A model generated the notes under the pieces. That model did not search any database. It was not told the origin of the DNA and saw nothing but the letters and a program-made list of their open reading frames with translations. A DNA stretch of 41,817 nt from an uncultured Eubacterium sp. (lineage in GTDB: Bacteria; Bacillota; Clostridia; Lachnospirales; Lachnospiraceae): positions 1 to 41,817 of the forward strand of contig CAMEJP010000014.1 of NCBI GenBank assembly GCA_945920185.1. Reading direction: 5' to 3'. Shown here one piece after another: positions 11,175 through 19,569 of this stretch (the stretch's first letter is position 1; every line of letters begins with the position of its first letter). Position numbers and translations under genes: made by a program.

Positions 11175-11509
11175 TTTCCTCTGACTCCTTTTGAAATAAT
11201 GTTGATAAAAATATATTGGTTAAAATTATGTGAGTGTGAGCAGATAATATAATTAAAATTTAGTAGTAGTAATAGTAGGTGTGTTGGTACTGTTGGTAAG
11301 TACTGAAAAGCCTTTAAAATGAGGACTTTCTCAAAATGATAAAAATGTGTAATTAAAAATTTTAAGGGTTTATAAGTTCAGGCTTTTCCACATTTAAAAA
11401 TTTAAGTCAATACCGTATATACATTTTTTGAAAACTTATCCACAAAATCAGACATACAAATCACAAATTTCTGACATTCATATGTGAATAAATAAGTTTC
11501 TTCTTATTA
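11175..11509. other. dnaA-dnaN intergenic part of oriC (DnaA-box cluster)
   Basis: No gene is present. A consensus DnaA box TTATCCACA lies at 11436-11444 on the plus strand. One-mismatch boxes are at 11483-11491 (TTATTCACA, minus), 11384-11392 (TTTTCCACA, plus) and 11200-11208 (TTATCAACA, minus). Together with the cluster upstream of dnaA this gives the bipartite Firmicutes origin layout. Gene orientation switches from minus to plus across this locus, as expected at a bidirectional origin. Confidence 0.85.
11241..11299 (-). other. Candidate basal unwinding system: tandem DnaA boxes, DnaA-trio tract, AT-rich DUE
   Basis: Read on the minus strand, two abutting degenerate boxes come first: TTACCAACA at 11299-11291 and GTACCAACA at 11290-11282. 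A CC step leads into ACTATTACTACTACT (11277-11263), followed by an AT-rich tract down to 11245. This order and the trinucleotide tract closely resemble the B. subtilis BUS between dnaA and dnaN, where DnaA-trios guide DnaA onto single-stranded DNA. The match is from memory of that element, and the boxes are 7/9 and 6/9 to consensus. Confidence 0.65.
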
Positions 11510-12871
11510 TTATATAGAAGGAGAAATTTTCTTTATAAGTATATCGATTGTATTGGCAAGTGCAGGACTTTCCTTTATATCTTCTTCTATCTTATTTACG
11601 CCGTAAAGTATGGTAGAATGGTCTTTTTTGCCAAGATAGCTTCCGATTGACTTATATGATACGTCTGTAAGCTTTCTGCAAAGGTACATAACTATCTGTC
11701 TTGGATAAGCTATGTCCTGACTCTTTTTGCTTGAACTTATATCATCAGGACTTATGTTAAAATGTTCTGCAACAATCTGAATTATGAGTTCAGGAGTAAT
11801 CTCTCTCTTTGCGTCAGGTGATATAAGGTCTTTTAACACATTTTCAGCAAGCTTGACATCAATATTATCAATATTTGAAAGCTTTGCATAAAATACGATT
11901 TTTGTAAGGGCACCTTCAAGTTCTCTGATATTTGATTTTATGTGAGTTGCAATATATTCAAAAACTTCGTCAGGAATATTATATTTTGTACCCTGATAAC
12001 CGTCCATCTCAGCTTTTTTCATGAGAATTGCCATTCTTGTTTCATATGTAGGAGGCTGTATGTCAACTACAAGACCTTCGTTGAAGCGTGAACGGAATCT
12101 TTCTTCAAGAGTTATCATTTCTTTAGGAGGTTTATCTGAAGATATAACTATCTGTTTATTGGCAAGATAAAGCGCATTAAAAGTATGGAAAAATTCTTCC
12201 TGCGTTGTTTCCTTTCCTATGATGAATTGAATATCGTCTATAAGAAGGACATCAGCACTTCTGTATTTTTCCCTGAATTCCTTGTTTGATGTCTTATTAA
12301 ATTTGATAGACTCAATAAGGTCGTTTGTAAATTCCTCACTTGTAACATAGATAACCTTCAAAGAAGGATTGTTTTTGTTTATGTAATCTACAATCGAACA
12401 CATAAGATGGGTCTTGCCAAGACCTACCCCTCCATAAAGGAAAAGAGGATTATATGATGTGGCAGGAGATTCCGCAACCGTAAGGGCAGCGTTAAATGCA
12501 AGGGTATTGTTATCTCCCTTTACAAAAGTATCAAAAGTATATTTTGTGTTAAGATTACTTGTCTTTTTAACTTCCTGCGTCTTGTTTTCATATGTTGAAT
12601 TCTTATTGGCTTCCTCAGGTGAAATGAGCTTTATCTGAAATTCCTGATTCATAACTTCAGCGAGAGAAACTTCTAAGAATTTACTGTATTTTTTATTGAT
12701 GTGGTCAATAGCGTACTGTCCGTCAGGAACTATTATGGATACAGTATTTCCATCAAGAGAATCGATTTTAAGAGGAAGTATCCATGTCTTGTATGATACT
12801 TCTGTTATATCATATTCTTCTTTTAAATGCTCTTTTATCCTGCTCCAGTTTTCTATTAATTTATTAATCAT
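11510..12871 (-). CDS. dnaA: Chromosomal replication initiator protein DnaA
   Basis: About 453 residues from the ATG at 12871. Domain I is at the N-terminus and is followed by a linker near residues 85-115. The AAA+ domain has Walker A GGVGLGKTHL, Walker B VLLIDDIQFI and arginine-containing RFRSRFNEGL. The DNA-binding domain IV carries SYKSIGSYLGKKDHSTILYGVNKIE (the DHSTI box-recognition motif). It binds the DnaA boxes on both sides of its own gene. An in-frame ATG at 12904 exists but overlaps the promoter-proximal leader, and GAAAGG sits about 10 nt before 12871. Confidence 0.97.
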   Translation of the reverse strand: MINKLIENWSRIKEHLKEEYDITEVSYKTWILPLKIDSLDGNTVSIIVPDGQYAIDHINKKYSKFLEVSLAEVMNQEFQIKLISPEEANKNSTYENKTQEVKKTSNLNTKYTFDTFVKGDNNTLAFNAALTVAESPATSYNPLFLYGGVGLGKTHLMCSIVDYINKNNPSLKVIYVTSEEFTNDLIESIKFNKTSNKEFREKYRSADVLLIDDIQFIIGKETTQEEFFHTFNALYLANKQIVISSDKPPKEMITLEERFRSRFNEGLVVDIQPPTYETRMAILMKKAEMDGYQGTKYNIPDEVFEYIATHIKSNIRELEGALTKIVFYAKLSNIDNIDVKLAENVLKDLISPDAKREITPELIIQIVAEHFNISPDDISSSKKSQDIAYPRQIVMYLCRKLTDVSYKSIGSYLGKKDHSTILYGVNKIEEDIKESPALANTIDILIKKISPSI

Positions 12872-12906
12872 TTCATCTGAACCTTTCTGAAAATATCTCA
12901 ACATAT

Positions 12907-12935
12907 ATTGTATACTAAAAGAACAATTTTTTCAA
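12907..12935 (-). promoter_or_regulatory. Predicted sigma-A promoter of dnaA
   Basis: On the minus strand TTGAAA (12935-12930) and TACAAT (12912-12907) are separated by 17 nt, 36 nt upstream of the chosen dnaA start. DnaA boxes lie just upstream, consistent with autoregulation. Confidence 0.7.
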
Positions 12936-13160
12936 GATAAAAAGGACAAAGCTGTATTACATAATATTTATTTTGAATTATGTACCGTTATGTGAATAAA
13001 AAGTAAAGTGATGACAAGTTATACACATATGTAAGTGCCTAAAATAAGGTGTTTTGACAAAATTATACCTGTTTTATCCACATTTTATCAACAAATTGTG
13101 GATAAAATTATGTAAATACGGTGCATAAAAAGAACTGATATTTATCCGTCATATTAAAAT
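12936..13160. other. oriC DnaA-box cluster upstream of dnaA
   Basis: The dnaA-rpmH gap holds two perfect DnaA boxes in inverted orientation: TTATCCACA at 13074-13082 (plus) and at 13097-13105 (minus). One-mismatch boxes are TTATACACA at 13019-13027 (plus) and TTATTCACA at 12991-12999 (minus). The region is AT-rich and has no coding potential. It corresponds to the incAB half of a bipartite origin. Confidence 0.88.
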
Positions 13161-13165
13161 TGTGC

Positions 13166-13194
13166 TTGACTAAATATACCATTTTGAATATAAT
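13166..13194 (+). promoter_or_regulatory. Sigma-A promoter of rpmH
   Basis: TTGACT (13166-13171), a 17-nt spacer and TATAAT (13189-13194). The leader to rpmH is about 75 nt and includes a small AGCCT-TAGT-AGGCT hairpin at 13221-13234, flanked by two GGTATAC repeats. Confidence 0.85.
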
Positions 13195-13276
13195 TGATAA
13201 GGTATACAAAAAATTAGACTAGCCTTAGTAGGCTTTCCTGTAAGGTATACTTAAATTTAAAAGGAGGTGAACATAC

Positions 13277-13411
13277 ATGAAGATGACATTTCAGCCAAAG
13301 AAAAGATCAAGAGCTAAGGTTCATGGTTTCAGAGCAAGAATGAGCACAGCTAACGGCAGAAAGGTTTTAGCTGCCAGAAGAGCTAAGGGAAGAAAGAGAT
13401 TATCAGCCTAG
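13277..13411 (+). CDS. rpmH: 50S ribosomal protein L34
   Basis: The 44-codon gene encodes the highly basic protein beginning [18 protein letters not shown] and ending [11 protein letters not shown], unmistakably L34. An exceptionally strong ribosome binding site AAGGAGGTGA (13261-13270) precedes the ATG by 6 nt. It is the first gene on the rightward arm and lies directly upstream of rnpA, the conserved bacterial order. Confidence 0.98.
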   Translation: MKMTFQPKKRSRAKVHGFRARMSTANGRKVLAARRAKGRKRLSA

Positions 13412-13433
13412 CCCGCAGATATGTGGGCTTTTC
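13410..13433 (+). terminator. Hairpin with short U-run between rpmH and rnpA (possible attenuator)
   Basis: An 8-bp stem (AGCCCGCA with TGTGGGCT, one G-U pair) with a GATA loop starts at the rpmH stop codon and is followed by TTTTC. The weak U-run suggests partial termination, which would lower rnpA relative to L34 expression. Confidence 0.6.
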
Positions 13434-13473
13434 TTCACTTTAAAGTTTTAAGTTAAAGCGCACAGGAAATAAT

Positions 13474-13806
13474 ATGAAGAATTATGTTTCTTTAAAAAAC
13501 AGTAAAGAATTTAAGAACGTGTATGACCATGGAAGGTCTTACGCTAACAAGTATTTAGTTGCCTATGTTTTGGAGAATGGAACGGATATAACAAGACTTG
13601 GAATATCTGTGAGTAAGAAGGTCGGGAACAGTATTGTCCGACACAGAATGACCAGACTTATAAGAGAGAGCTTTCGTCTTAATAAGGAAAATATAAGGAC
13701 AGGATATGATATTGTTATTATAGCGAGGTCAGGTCTTAAAGAAAAAGGATATGAAGAAGCAAGCAAAGCATTTTTGCATTTATGTTCTCTTCATAGTATT
13801 ATTTGA
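13474..13806 (+). CDS. rnpA: Ribonuclease P protein component
   Basis: The 110-residue basic protein has the RNase P protein signature VSKKVGNSIVRHRMTRLIRESF (RNR motif variant RHR). It binds the RNase P RNA and promotes 5' maturation of tRNA precursors. It is followed after 3 nt by yidD. No strong Shine-Dalgarno is seen (CACAGGAAATAAT). Confidence 0.96.
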   Translation: MKNYVSLKNSKEFKNVYDHGRSYANKYLVAYVLENGTDITRLGISVSKKVGNSIVRHRMTRLIRESFRLNKENIRTGYDIVIIARSGLKEKGYEEASKAFLHLCSLHSII

Positions 13807-13809
13807 AAT

Positions 13810-14043
13810 ATGGTAAAGAGATTTCTTATTTTGTTAGTTAAATTCTATCGAAAATTTTTGTCACCCTTAAAGGGTCGTGGGTATTGCATATATACGCCCA
13901 CATGCTCTGAGTATGCTATGGAAGCTATTGAAAAGTATGGTGCTTTGAGAGGAAGCTTTCTGGCTGCTAAGAGAATACTGAGATGTAACCCTTTTGCGAT
14001 GGGAGGTTACGATCCGGTACCTGAACTTAAAAGGAGGAAATAA
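13810..14043 (+). CDS. yidD: Membrane protein insertion efficiency factor YidD
   Basis: A 77-residue protein with the hallmark YTPTCSEYAMEAIEKYG and RILRCNPFAMGGYDPVP motifs and an amphipathic N-terminus. It assists YidC-dependent insertion at the inner face of the membrane. Its stop codon overlaps the yidC start (TAATG), which implies coupled translation. Confidence 0.96.
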   Translation: MVKRFLILLVKFYRKFLSPLKGRGYCIYTPTCSEYAMEAIEKYGALRGSFLAAKRILRCNPFAMGGYDPVPELKRRK

Positions 14044-15293
14044 TGTTATATTTGGCTCAGTCAAAAACATTCATTATCGGATGGATTGCTAAATTATTGG
14101 GTTATATTCTGGACGGACTGTTCAGATTTACCGAATTGTTTGGCATACAAAACATCGGATTGTGTATTATCTTATTTACATTTGTAACGAAGCTTCTTAT
14201 GCTTCCTCTTACAATAAAACAACAGAAGTTTACAAAACTTTCTGCCATGATGAATCCTGAACTTCAGGCTATTATGAATAAGTACAAGGGAAAAACGGAT
14301 AATGAATCGATGCTCAAGATGCGTCAGGAACAGAAGGATGTATATGAAAAATACGGTACTTCACAGACATCAGGATGTCTTCAGTTACTTATTCAGTTTC
14401 CTATTATTTTTGCATTGTATGATGTTATCAGAAACATACCAAGCTATGTTAGCAGCGTAAGAATATATTTTACCAACATTTTAAACGGCGGACTTTCTGA
14501 TAATATGTCAGTTATTCAGGCTTATGTTGAGAATAAGGACAACAATGCTTCCGCAGCATTCCAGACGCTTGCAAAGGCTACCAATACGGACGGTATGGTA
14601 GACGCACTCAATAAGTTCGGAAAGAGTGATTGGAGTATACTTGAAGGCTTGTTTGAGGAAAATGATGCTTTGGTTCAGATTATATCGGATAACGCCGATA
14701 AAATTAACCATATGAATTCATTTCTTGGAATAGATCTTGCATCTGCACCAAAGCTTATGTCATTTGCCATACTGATTCCTATACTTGCCGGTCTTACACA
14801 GTGGATAAGCGTTAAGCTGTCAGAGGTAAGACAGAAAAAGCAGCAGGGCAAAATTAAAGAGCCACAGAGTAATCCAATGGCTACAATGAATATCATTATG
14901 CCTGTAATGTCGGCAATATTCTGTCTGACATTCCCGGCAGCTATCGGTATATACTGGATTGCCCAGTCAGTTGCACAGATTCTTACACAGCTTTTGGTAA
15001 ATGCATATTTTGATAAGCAGGATATAAACGATATCATAGCCAAGAATATGGAAAAAGCTAATAAAAAGCGTGAGAAAAAAGGTCTTCCGCCTAAGAAGAT
15101 AAGTGCAAATGCAAATATCAATACTTCAAGTGTGAAAAATACGGCAAGTACTTATGAGCAGAAGCTTGAGAAGCAGAAGGAAAATATAAAAAAGGCAACA
15201 GAGTATTATAACAATGCTTCAAGCGGAAAAGGAAGCATTGCGGAAAAAGCTGCCATGGTTAAAAAGTACAACGAAAAAAATAAGAATAAATAG
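14043..15293 (+). CDS. yidC: Membrane protein insertase YidC/OxaA
   Basis: This 416-residue insertase has the YidC/Oxa1 core: LCIILFTFVTKLLMLPLTIKQQ, a cytoplasmic hairpin (MNPELQAIMNKYKGK) and SGCLQLLIQFPIIFALYDVIRN. Two C-terminal hydrophobic segments near MSFAILIPILAGLTQW and FPAAIGIYWIAQS follow, then a long lysine-rich tail. It is longer than the roughly 260-residue SpoIIIJ-type proteins because of an insert of about 100 residues after SYVSSVRIYFTNI and the basic tail. No lipobox is seen. Its position between yidD and jag is canonical. Confidence 0.96.
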   Translation: MLYLAQSKTFIIGWIAKLLGYILDGLFRFTELFGIQNIGLCIILFTFVTKLLMLPLTIKQQKFTKLSAMMNPELQAIMNKYKGKTDNESMLKMRQEQKDVYEKYGTSQTSGCLQLLIQFPIIFALYDVIRNIPSYVSSVRIYFTNILNGGLSDNMSVIQAYVENKDNNASAAFQTLAKATNTDGMVDALNKFGKSDWSILEGLFEENDALVQIISDNADKINHMNSFLGIDLASAPKLMSFAILIPILAGLTQWISVKLSEVRQKKQQGKIKEPQSNPMATMNIIMPVMSAIFCLTFPAAIGIYWIAQSVAQILTQLLVNAYFDKQDINDIIAKNMEKANKKREKKGLPPKKISANANINTSSVKNTASTYEQKLEKQKENIKKATEYYNNASSGKGSIAEKAAMVKKYNEKNKNK

Positions 15294-15307
15294 AGGAGGA
15301 AAAGCAC

Positions 15308-16027
15308 ATGGATTATATTGAAGTTACAGGTAAGACATTGGACGAGGCATTGACAAACGGTTTACTTGAGTTACAGACATCCAGCGATAATGTTGAATAT
15401 GAAATTATAGACAAGGGAACATCAGGAGTTCTGGGTCTTTTTGGAACAAAGCCGGCAAAGATTAGAATCAGAAAAAAGGAAGAAGTATTTGAAGAATACG
15501 TTAAGCCTGCTGAAAAAGAAGAAGTAAAAGAAGTTGTCAAAGCAAGACCAAAGCCTGTAAATATTGATAGCGAAGCGGTAACAAAGGCAGCAACTACATT
15601 TCTTACGGATGTATGTTCAGCTATGGGTATAGAAGCTAAGGTTGAGGTAACCATTGACAAGGAAGAGGGAGATGTGAACATTAACCTCTCAGGAAAGGAT
15701 ATGGGAACCCTTATAGGTAAGAGAGGCCAGACGCTTGATTCACTTCAATATCTTGTGAGCCTTGTTATCAACAAAGAAAGCGATTCATATTTAAGAGTTA
15801 AGCTTGATACGGAAAACTACAGAAAGAGAAGACAGGAAACACTGGAAGCTCTTGCAAAGAACATAGCATATAAGGTAAAGAGAACAAGAAGAAGCGTATC
15901 TCTTGAACCTATGAATCCATATGAGAGAAGAATTATCCACTCAGCTTTGCAGAATGACAAATATGTATCTACAAAGAGCGAAGGCGAAGAGCCATTCAGA
16001 CATATAGTAGTATTCTTAAAGAAATAA
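15308..16027 (+). CDS. jag: RNA-binding protein Jag/KhpB (Jag-N, KH, R3H)
   Basis: The 239-residue protein has a Jag-N domain (MDYIEVTGKTLDEALTNGL ... GVLGLFGTKPAKIRI), a KH domain with GTLIGKRGQTLDSLQYL and a C-terminal R3H domain (NPYERRIIHSAL). KhpB/Jag proteins bind RNA and influence cell elongation in Firmicutes. It follows yidC by 14 nt with AGAGGAGG upstream of the ATG. Confidence 0.95.
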   Translation: MDYIEVTGKTLDEALTNGLLELQTSSDNVEYEIIDKGTSGVLGLFGTKPAKIRIRKKEEVFEEYVKPAEKEEVKEVVKARPKPVNIDSEAVTKAATTFLTDVCSAMGIEAKVEVTIDKEEGDVNINLSGKDMGTLIGKRGQTLDSLQYLVSLVINKESDSYLRVKLDTENYRKRRQETLEALAKNIAYKVKRTRRSVSLEPMNPYERRIIHSALQNDKYVSTKSEGEEPFRHIVVFLKK

Positions 16028-16043
16028 TATGTACCTTAAAAAG

Positions 16044-16071
16044 ATAGTCGGCTTTAACAGTCGACTATTTG
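16044..16071 (+). terminator. Hairpin between jag and mnmE (weak terminator-like)
   Basis: A 10-bp stem (ATAGTCGGCT with AGTCGACTAT, one G-U) with loop TTAAC is followed by only three T. It may act as a partial terminator or a 3'-end stabiliser for the rpmH-jag transcript. Confidence 0.45.
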
Positions 16072-16112
16072 CGTTAATAAAAACAGTACATTTTCTGACA
16101 GGAGGCATAAAA

Positions 16113-17492
16113 ATGATCAGCGATACCATAGCTGCCATATCGACAAGCACTACCTCAAGCGGTGGAATCGGTATTATCAGAGTAAGCGGAGAAGCAGCCA
16201 TAGATATAGTAAATAAGATTTTTAAAGGAAAATGTGCGGACATCGACCTTACAAAGTCAGAGTCATATAAAGCTCATTACGGAATTATACACGATGAAGA
16301 CAGATATGTGGATGAGGCCATTGTCCTTGTTATGAAAGCTCCAAACACATATACCAGGGAAAATGTTGTGGAAATTCAGTGCCACGGAGGACTGTTTATC
16401 GTAAATAAAATTCTGGAGCTTACAATAAAGATGGGGGCACGTCCTGCTGAACCCGGAGAATTTACAAAAAGAGCGTTTTTAAACGGAAGAATAGATTTAT
16501 CCCAGGCTGAAGCAGTTATGGATTTGATTGCTTCAAAGAATGAATTTGCACTTAAATCGTCATTTAATCAATTACAGGGAAAAATATCAAAAAAAGTTGA
16601 AGAATACCGAAAGGTTATAATTCATCATACTGCCTTTATAGAAGCTGCTCTTGACGATCCGGAGCACTATGAATTGTCAAATTACGGTGAAAAACTATTG
16701 ACAGATGTGGATAACCTGGTGGAAAACCTTGAAAAGTTGTTGATAACTGCCGATAACGGCACCATATTAAAGGAAGGTATAGATACGGTTATACTCGGCA
16801 AACCTAATGCCGGAAAGTCAAGTCTTCTCAATGTTTTGGCAAGACGTGAGCGTGCAATAGTGACAGATATTGCAGGTACGACACGTGACACCCTCGAAGA
16901 GCAGATAAATCTTGACGGTCTGACGCTTAATCTCATCGATACGGCAGGTATAAGAGATACTTCAGACATTGTGGAAAAGTTGGGTGTGGATAAAGCAATA
17001 GAGTATGCAAAGGACGCATCACTTATTCTTTATGTGGTGGACAGTTCGGTTCCTCTTGATGAAAATGACGAGAAGATAATCAGCATGATAAAGGATAAAA
17101 AGGTGATAGTCCTTCTCAATAAATCTGACCTTCAGACAGTAATATCACCCGAAGATATGAAAAATATTACCGGAGGAGAGGTCTTAAGCATATCGGCAAA
17201 ATATGATGATGACATATCACAGCTTTCAGAACTTATACGACGTATGTTTATAAACGGAGAAATAGAAGAAAACGACGAGGCATGCATAACTAACATAAGA
17301 CAAAAAACAGCCTTGCAAGAAGCCATAAAAAGCCTTAAAATGGTAGTTAGCAGTATCAATGACGGAATGCCGGAGGATTTTTATACAATAGATTTGTTGA
17401 ATGCCTATACAGAGCTTTCAAAGATTATCGGAGAATCTGTTGAAGAAGATTTGGTAAATGAAATTTTCAGCAAATTCTGTATGGGTAAGTAA
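16113..17492 (+). CDS. mnmE: tRNA uridine-5-carboxymethylaminomethyl GTPase MnmE
   Basis: About 459 residues from the ATG at 16113, which has AGGAGG 9 nt upstream and starts MISDTIAAISTSTTSSGGIGIIRVSG. It has the folate-binding N-domain, a G domain with GKPNAGKSSLLN, DIAGTTRD, DTAGIRD and NKSD motifs, and the C-terminal signature FCMGK. With MnmG it modifies the wobble uridine of certain tRNAs. An in-frame ATG at 16029 would extend the protein through the hairpin and is unlikely. Confidence 0.97.
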   Translation: MISDTIAAISTSTTSSGGIGIIRVSGEAAIDIVNKIFKGKCADIDLTKSESYKAHYGIIHDEDRYVDEAIVLVMKAPNTYTRENVVEIQCHGGLFIVNKILELTIKMGARPAEPGEFTKRAFLNGRIDLSQAEAVMDLIASKNEFALKSSFNQLQGKISKKVEEYRKVIIHHTAFIEAALDDPEHYELSNYGEKLLTDVDNLVENLEKLLITADNGTILKEGIDTVILGKPNAGKSSLLNVLARRERAIVTDIAGTTRDTLEEQINLDGLTLNLIDTAGIRDTSDIVEKLGVDKAIEYAKDASLILYVVDSSVPLDENDEKIISMIKDKKVIVLLNKSDLQTVISPEDMKNITGGEVLSISAKYDDDISQLSELIRRMFINGEIEENDEACITNIRQKTALQEAIKSLKMVVSSINDGMPEDFYTIDLLNAYTELSKIIGESVEEDLVNEIFSKFCMGK

Positions 17493-17528
17493 TACTGTTT
17501 TAGACTTATAAAGAGATAAAAGGATAGT

Positions 17529-19409
17529 GTGAAATATATGCCATATGTAGAGGAAAATTATGATGTAGCAGTTGTGGGTGCGGGACATGCGGGCTGCGAG
17601 GCAGCCCTTGCCTGTGCGAGACTTGGACTTAATACGATAGTGTTTACGGTAAGCGTAGAGAGCATAGCTCTTATGCCATGTAACCCAAATGTAGGCGGAA
17701 GCTCAAAAGGTCATCTTGTAAGAGAACTGGATGCACTTGGCGGCGAAATGGGAAAAAATATCGACCGCACATTTATTCAGTCAAAAATGCTCAATAAGTC
17801 AAAGGGACCTGCGGTACATTCACTGAGGGCACAGGCTGACAAGGCAGAATACAGCCGCTCAATGAGAAATGTGCTTGAAAATACTGAAAATCTTACGATA
17901 CGGCAGGCAGAAGTGTCTGAACTTATCGTAAAGGATGGAGCCGTGGCAGGCGTAAAGACATTTTCCGGCGCAACATATAACTGCAAAGCGGTAGTTCTGT
18001 GTACGGGAACATATCTTAACGCAAGATGCCTTTACGGTGATGTCATCAATTATACGGGACCAAACGGTCTTCAGTCTGCAAACCACCTTTCACAGTCACT
18101 TGCAGATAACGGTATAGTGCTTACAAGATTTAAAACAGGAACTCCTGCCAGAGTGGATAAGAGAAGCATAGATTTTTCCAAAATGGAGGAACAGTTCGGT
18201 GATGAAAGAGTAGTACCCTTTTCATTTTCAACAGACCCGGAGAGTGTACAAAAAGAACAGGTATCCTGCTGGCTTACCTATACAAATGAAGAAACTCACA
18301 GGATAATAAAAGAAAATCTTGACAGGTCGCCCCTGTATTCGGGCGTTATAAAATCCACAGGACCGAGATATTGTCCGTCAATAGAAGATAAAGTGGTAAA
18401 ATTCGCCGATAAGGACAGACATCAGGTATTCATAGAGCCTGAAGGAAATTATACTAACGAAATGTATCTCGGAGGTATGTCAAGCTCGCTTCCTGAGGAT
18501 GTTCAGTACGCCATGTATAAGACCGTAAAAGGTCTCGAAAACGTGCGTATAGTCAGAAATGCCTATGCCATAGAATATGACTGTATTCCTGCGGAGCAGC
18601 TAAAATCCACGCTTGAATTTAAGAAAATCAGCGGACTTTTCAGCGGTGGTCAGTTTAACGGAAGTTCAGGCTATGAAGAGGCAGCTGTTCAGGGGCTTGT
18701 GGCAGGTATTAACGCAGCCATGAAGATAAAAGGTGAAGAACCTCTGATTCTTGACCGTTCTGAGTCATATATAGGCGTACTTATAGATGACCTCGTGACA
18801 AAAGAGAATACGGAACCTTACAGAATGATGACCTCAAGAAGTGAATACAGACTGCTTCTGCGTCAGGATAACGCAGATATAAGACTTACAAAATACGGAC
18901 ACAGGGTAGGACTTGTAAGCGATGAAAGATATGACTATGTTGTAAAAAAGCAACAGCTCATAGAAGAAGAGATAGAGCGTCTTAACAGGACAAATGTAGG
19001 CGCAAATGAGGAAGTTCAGAGTATACTTGAAGCCAAAGGAAGCACAAGGCTTCAAAGCGGAGCAACGCTTGCAGAGCTTATAAAGCGTCCGGAAATGTGT
19101 TATGAGGATTTTGAAACTGTAGATAAGAACAGACCAAATCTAAGTGATGATGTTATCGAACAGGTAAATATAAACCTTAAATACGAGGGATACATAAGCC
19201 GTCAGCTAAAGCAGATAGAACATTTTAAAAAGCTTGAGAATAAGCTTATCCCTGAAAATATAGATTATGACAGTGTGGGCAACCTGCGAAAAGAAGCAGT
19301 TATGAAGTTAAAGAAATTTAATCCACGCAGTATAGGACAGGCATCCAGAATATCAGGCGTGTCACCTGCCGATATCTCTGTGCTGTTGGTATATTTGGAA
19401 CGGAGATAG
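17529..19409 (+). CDS. mnmG: tRNA uridine-5-carboxymethylaminomethyl(34) synthesis enzyme MnmG
   Basis: The 626-residue FAD enzyme has the dinucleotide motif [21 protein letters not shown] and the GidA signature [21 protein letters not shown]. It also has [20 protein letters not shown] and the C-terminal helical domain ending [19 protein letters not shown]. It works with MnmE on tRNA wobble uridines. Start choice is uncertain: GTG at 17529 is 4 nt after AAAAGGA, while ATG at 17538 is 13 nt after it. The stop codon abuts intergenic element A. Confidence 0.97.
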   Translation: MKYMPYVEENYDVAVVGAGHAGCEAALACARLGLNTIVFTVSVESIALMPCNPNVGGSSKGHLVRELDALGGEMGKNIDRTFIQSKMLNKSKGPAVHSLRAQADKAEYSRSMRNVLENTENLTIRQAEVSELIVKDGAVAGVKTFSGATYNCKAVVLCTGTYLNARCLYGDVINYTGPNGLQSANHLSQSLADNGIVLTRFKTGTPARVDKRSIDFSKMEEQFGDERVVPFSFSTDPESVQKEQVSCWLTYTNEETHRIIKENLDRSPLYSGVIKSTGPRYCPSIEDKVVKFADKDRHQVFIEPEGNYTNEMYLGGMSSSLPEDVQYAMYKTVKGLENVRIVRNAYAIEYDCIPAEQLKSTLEFKKISGLFSGGQFNGSSGYEEAAVQGLVAGINAAMKIKGEEPLILDRSESYIGVLIDDLVTKENTEPYRMMTSRSEYRLLLRQDNADIRLTKYGHRVGLVSDERYDYVVKKQQLIEEEIERLNRTNVGANEEVQSILEAKGSTRLQSGATLAELIKRPEMCYEDFETVDKNRPNLSDDVIEQVNINLKYEGYISRQLKQIEHFKKLENKLIPENIDYDSVGNLRKEAVMKLKKFNPRSIGQASRISGVSPADISVLLVYLERR

Positions 19410-19425
19410 TGTGAAAAATCACACT

Positions 19426-19563
19426 GATGTGCTGATTGTTTCATAAGCCATAAAAAACATGGCTGGCTATTTGTGCCGGAGCGTCACAAATAGCTTTGAT
19501 GGCAGAAGAGAAATCGCATTCGCGAATTTCTCTTCGCCCCGTCGCTAACGCTCCGAAATGGAG
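19426..19563 (+). ncRNA. Intergenic structured element, copy A (candidate pseudoknotted leader of rsmG)
   Basis: P1 is a 10-bp stem (19466-19475 with 19485-19494, GCTATTTGTG/CACAAATAGC). Its loop includes CGGAGCGT (19477-19484), which is perfectly complementary to ACGCTCCG at 19548-19555, just before the AAATGGAGA ribosome binding site. Between them lies hairpin P2 (19505-19517 with 19522-19535, 13 bp with one bulge). A small AGCCAT/ATGGCT hairpin precedes P1. A second copy with compensatory differences lies at 35738-35859. Whether it is a cis-regulatory RNA, a small RNA or a mobile repeat is not known. Confidence 0.6.
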
Positions 19564-19569
19564 ACTAAT

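Noticed and set aside
16044-16071. jag-mnmE hairpin as another element copy
   Set aside because: It contains CTATTTG by chance but lacks the P1 partner, P2 and the distal complement.
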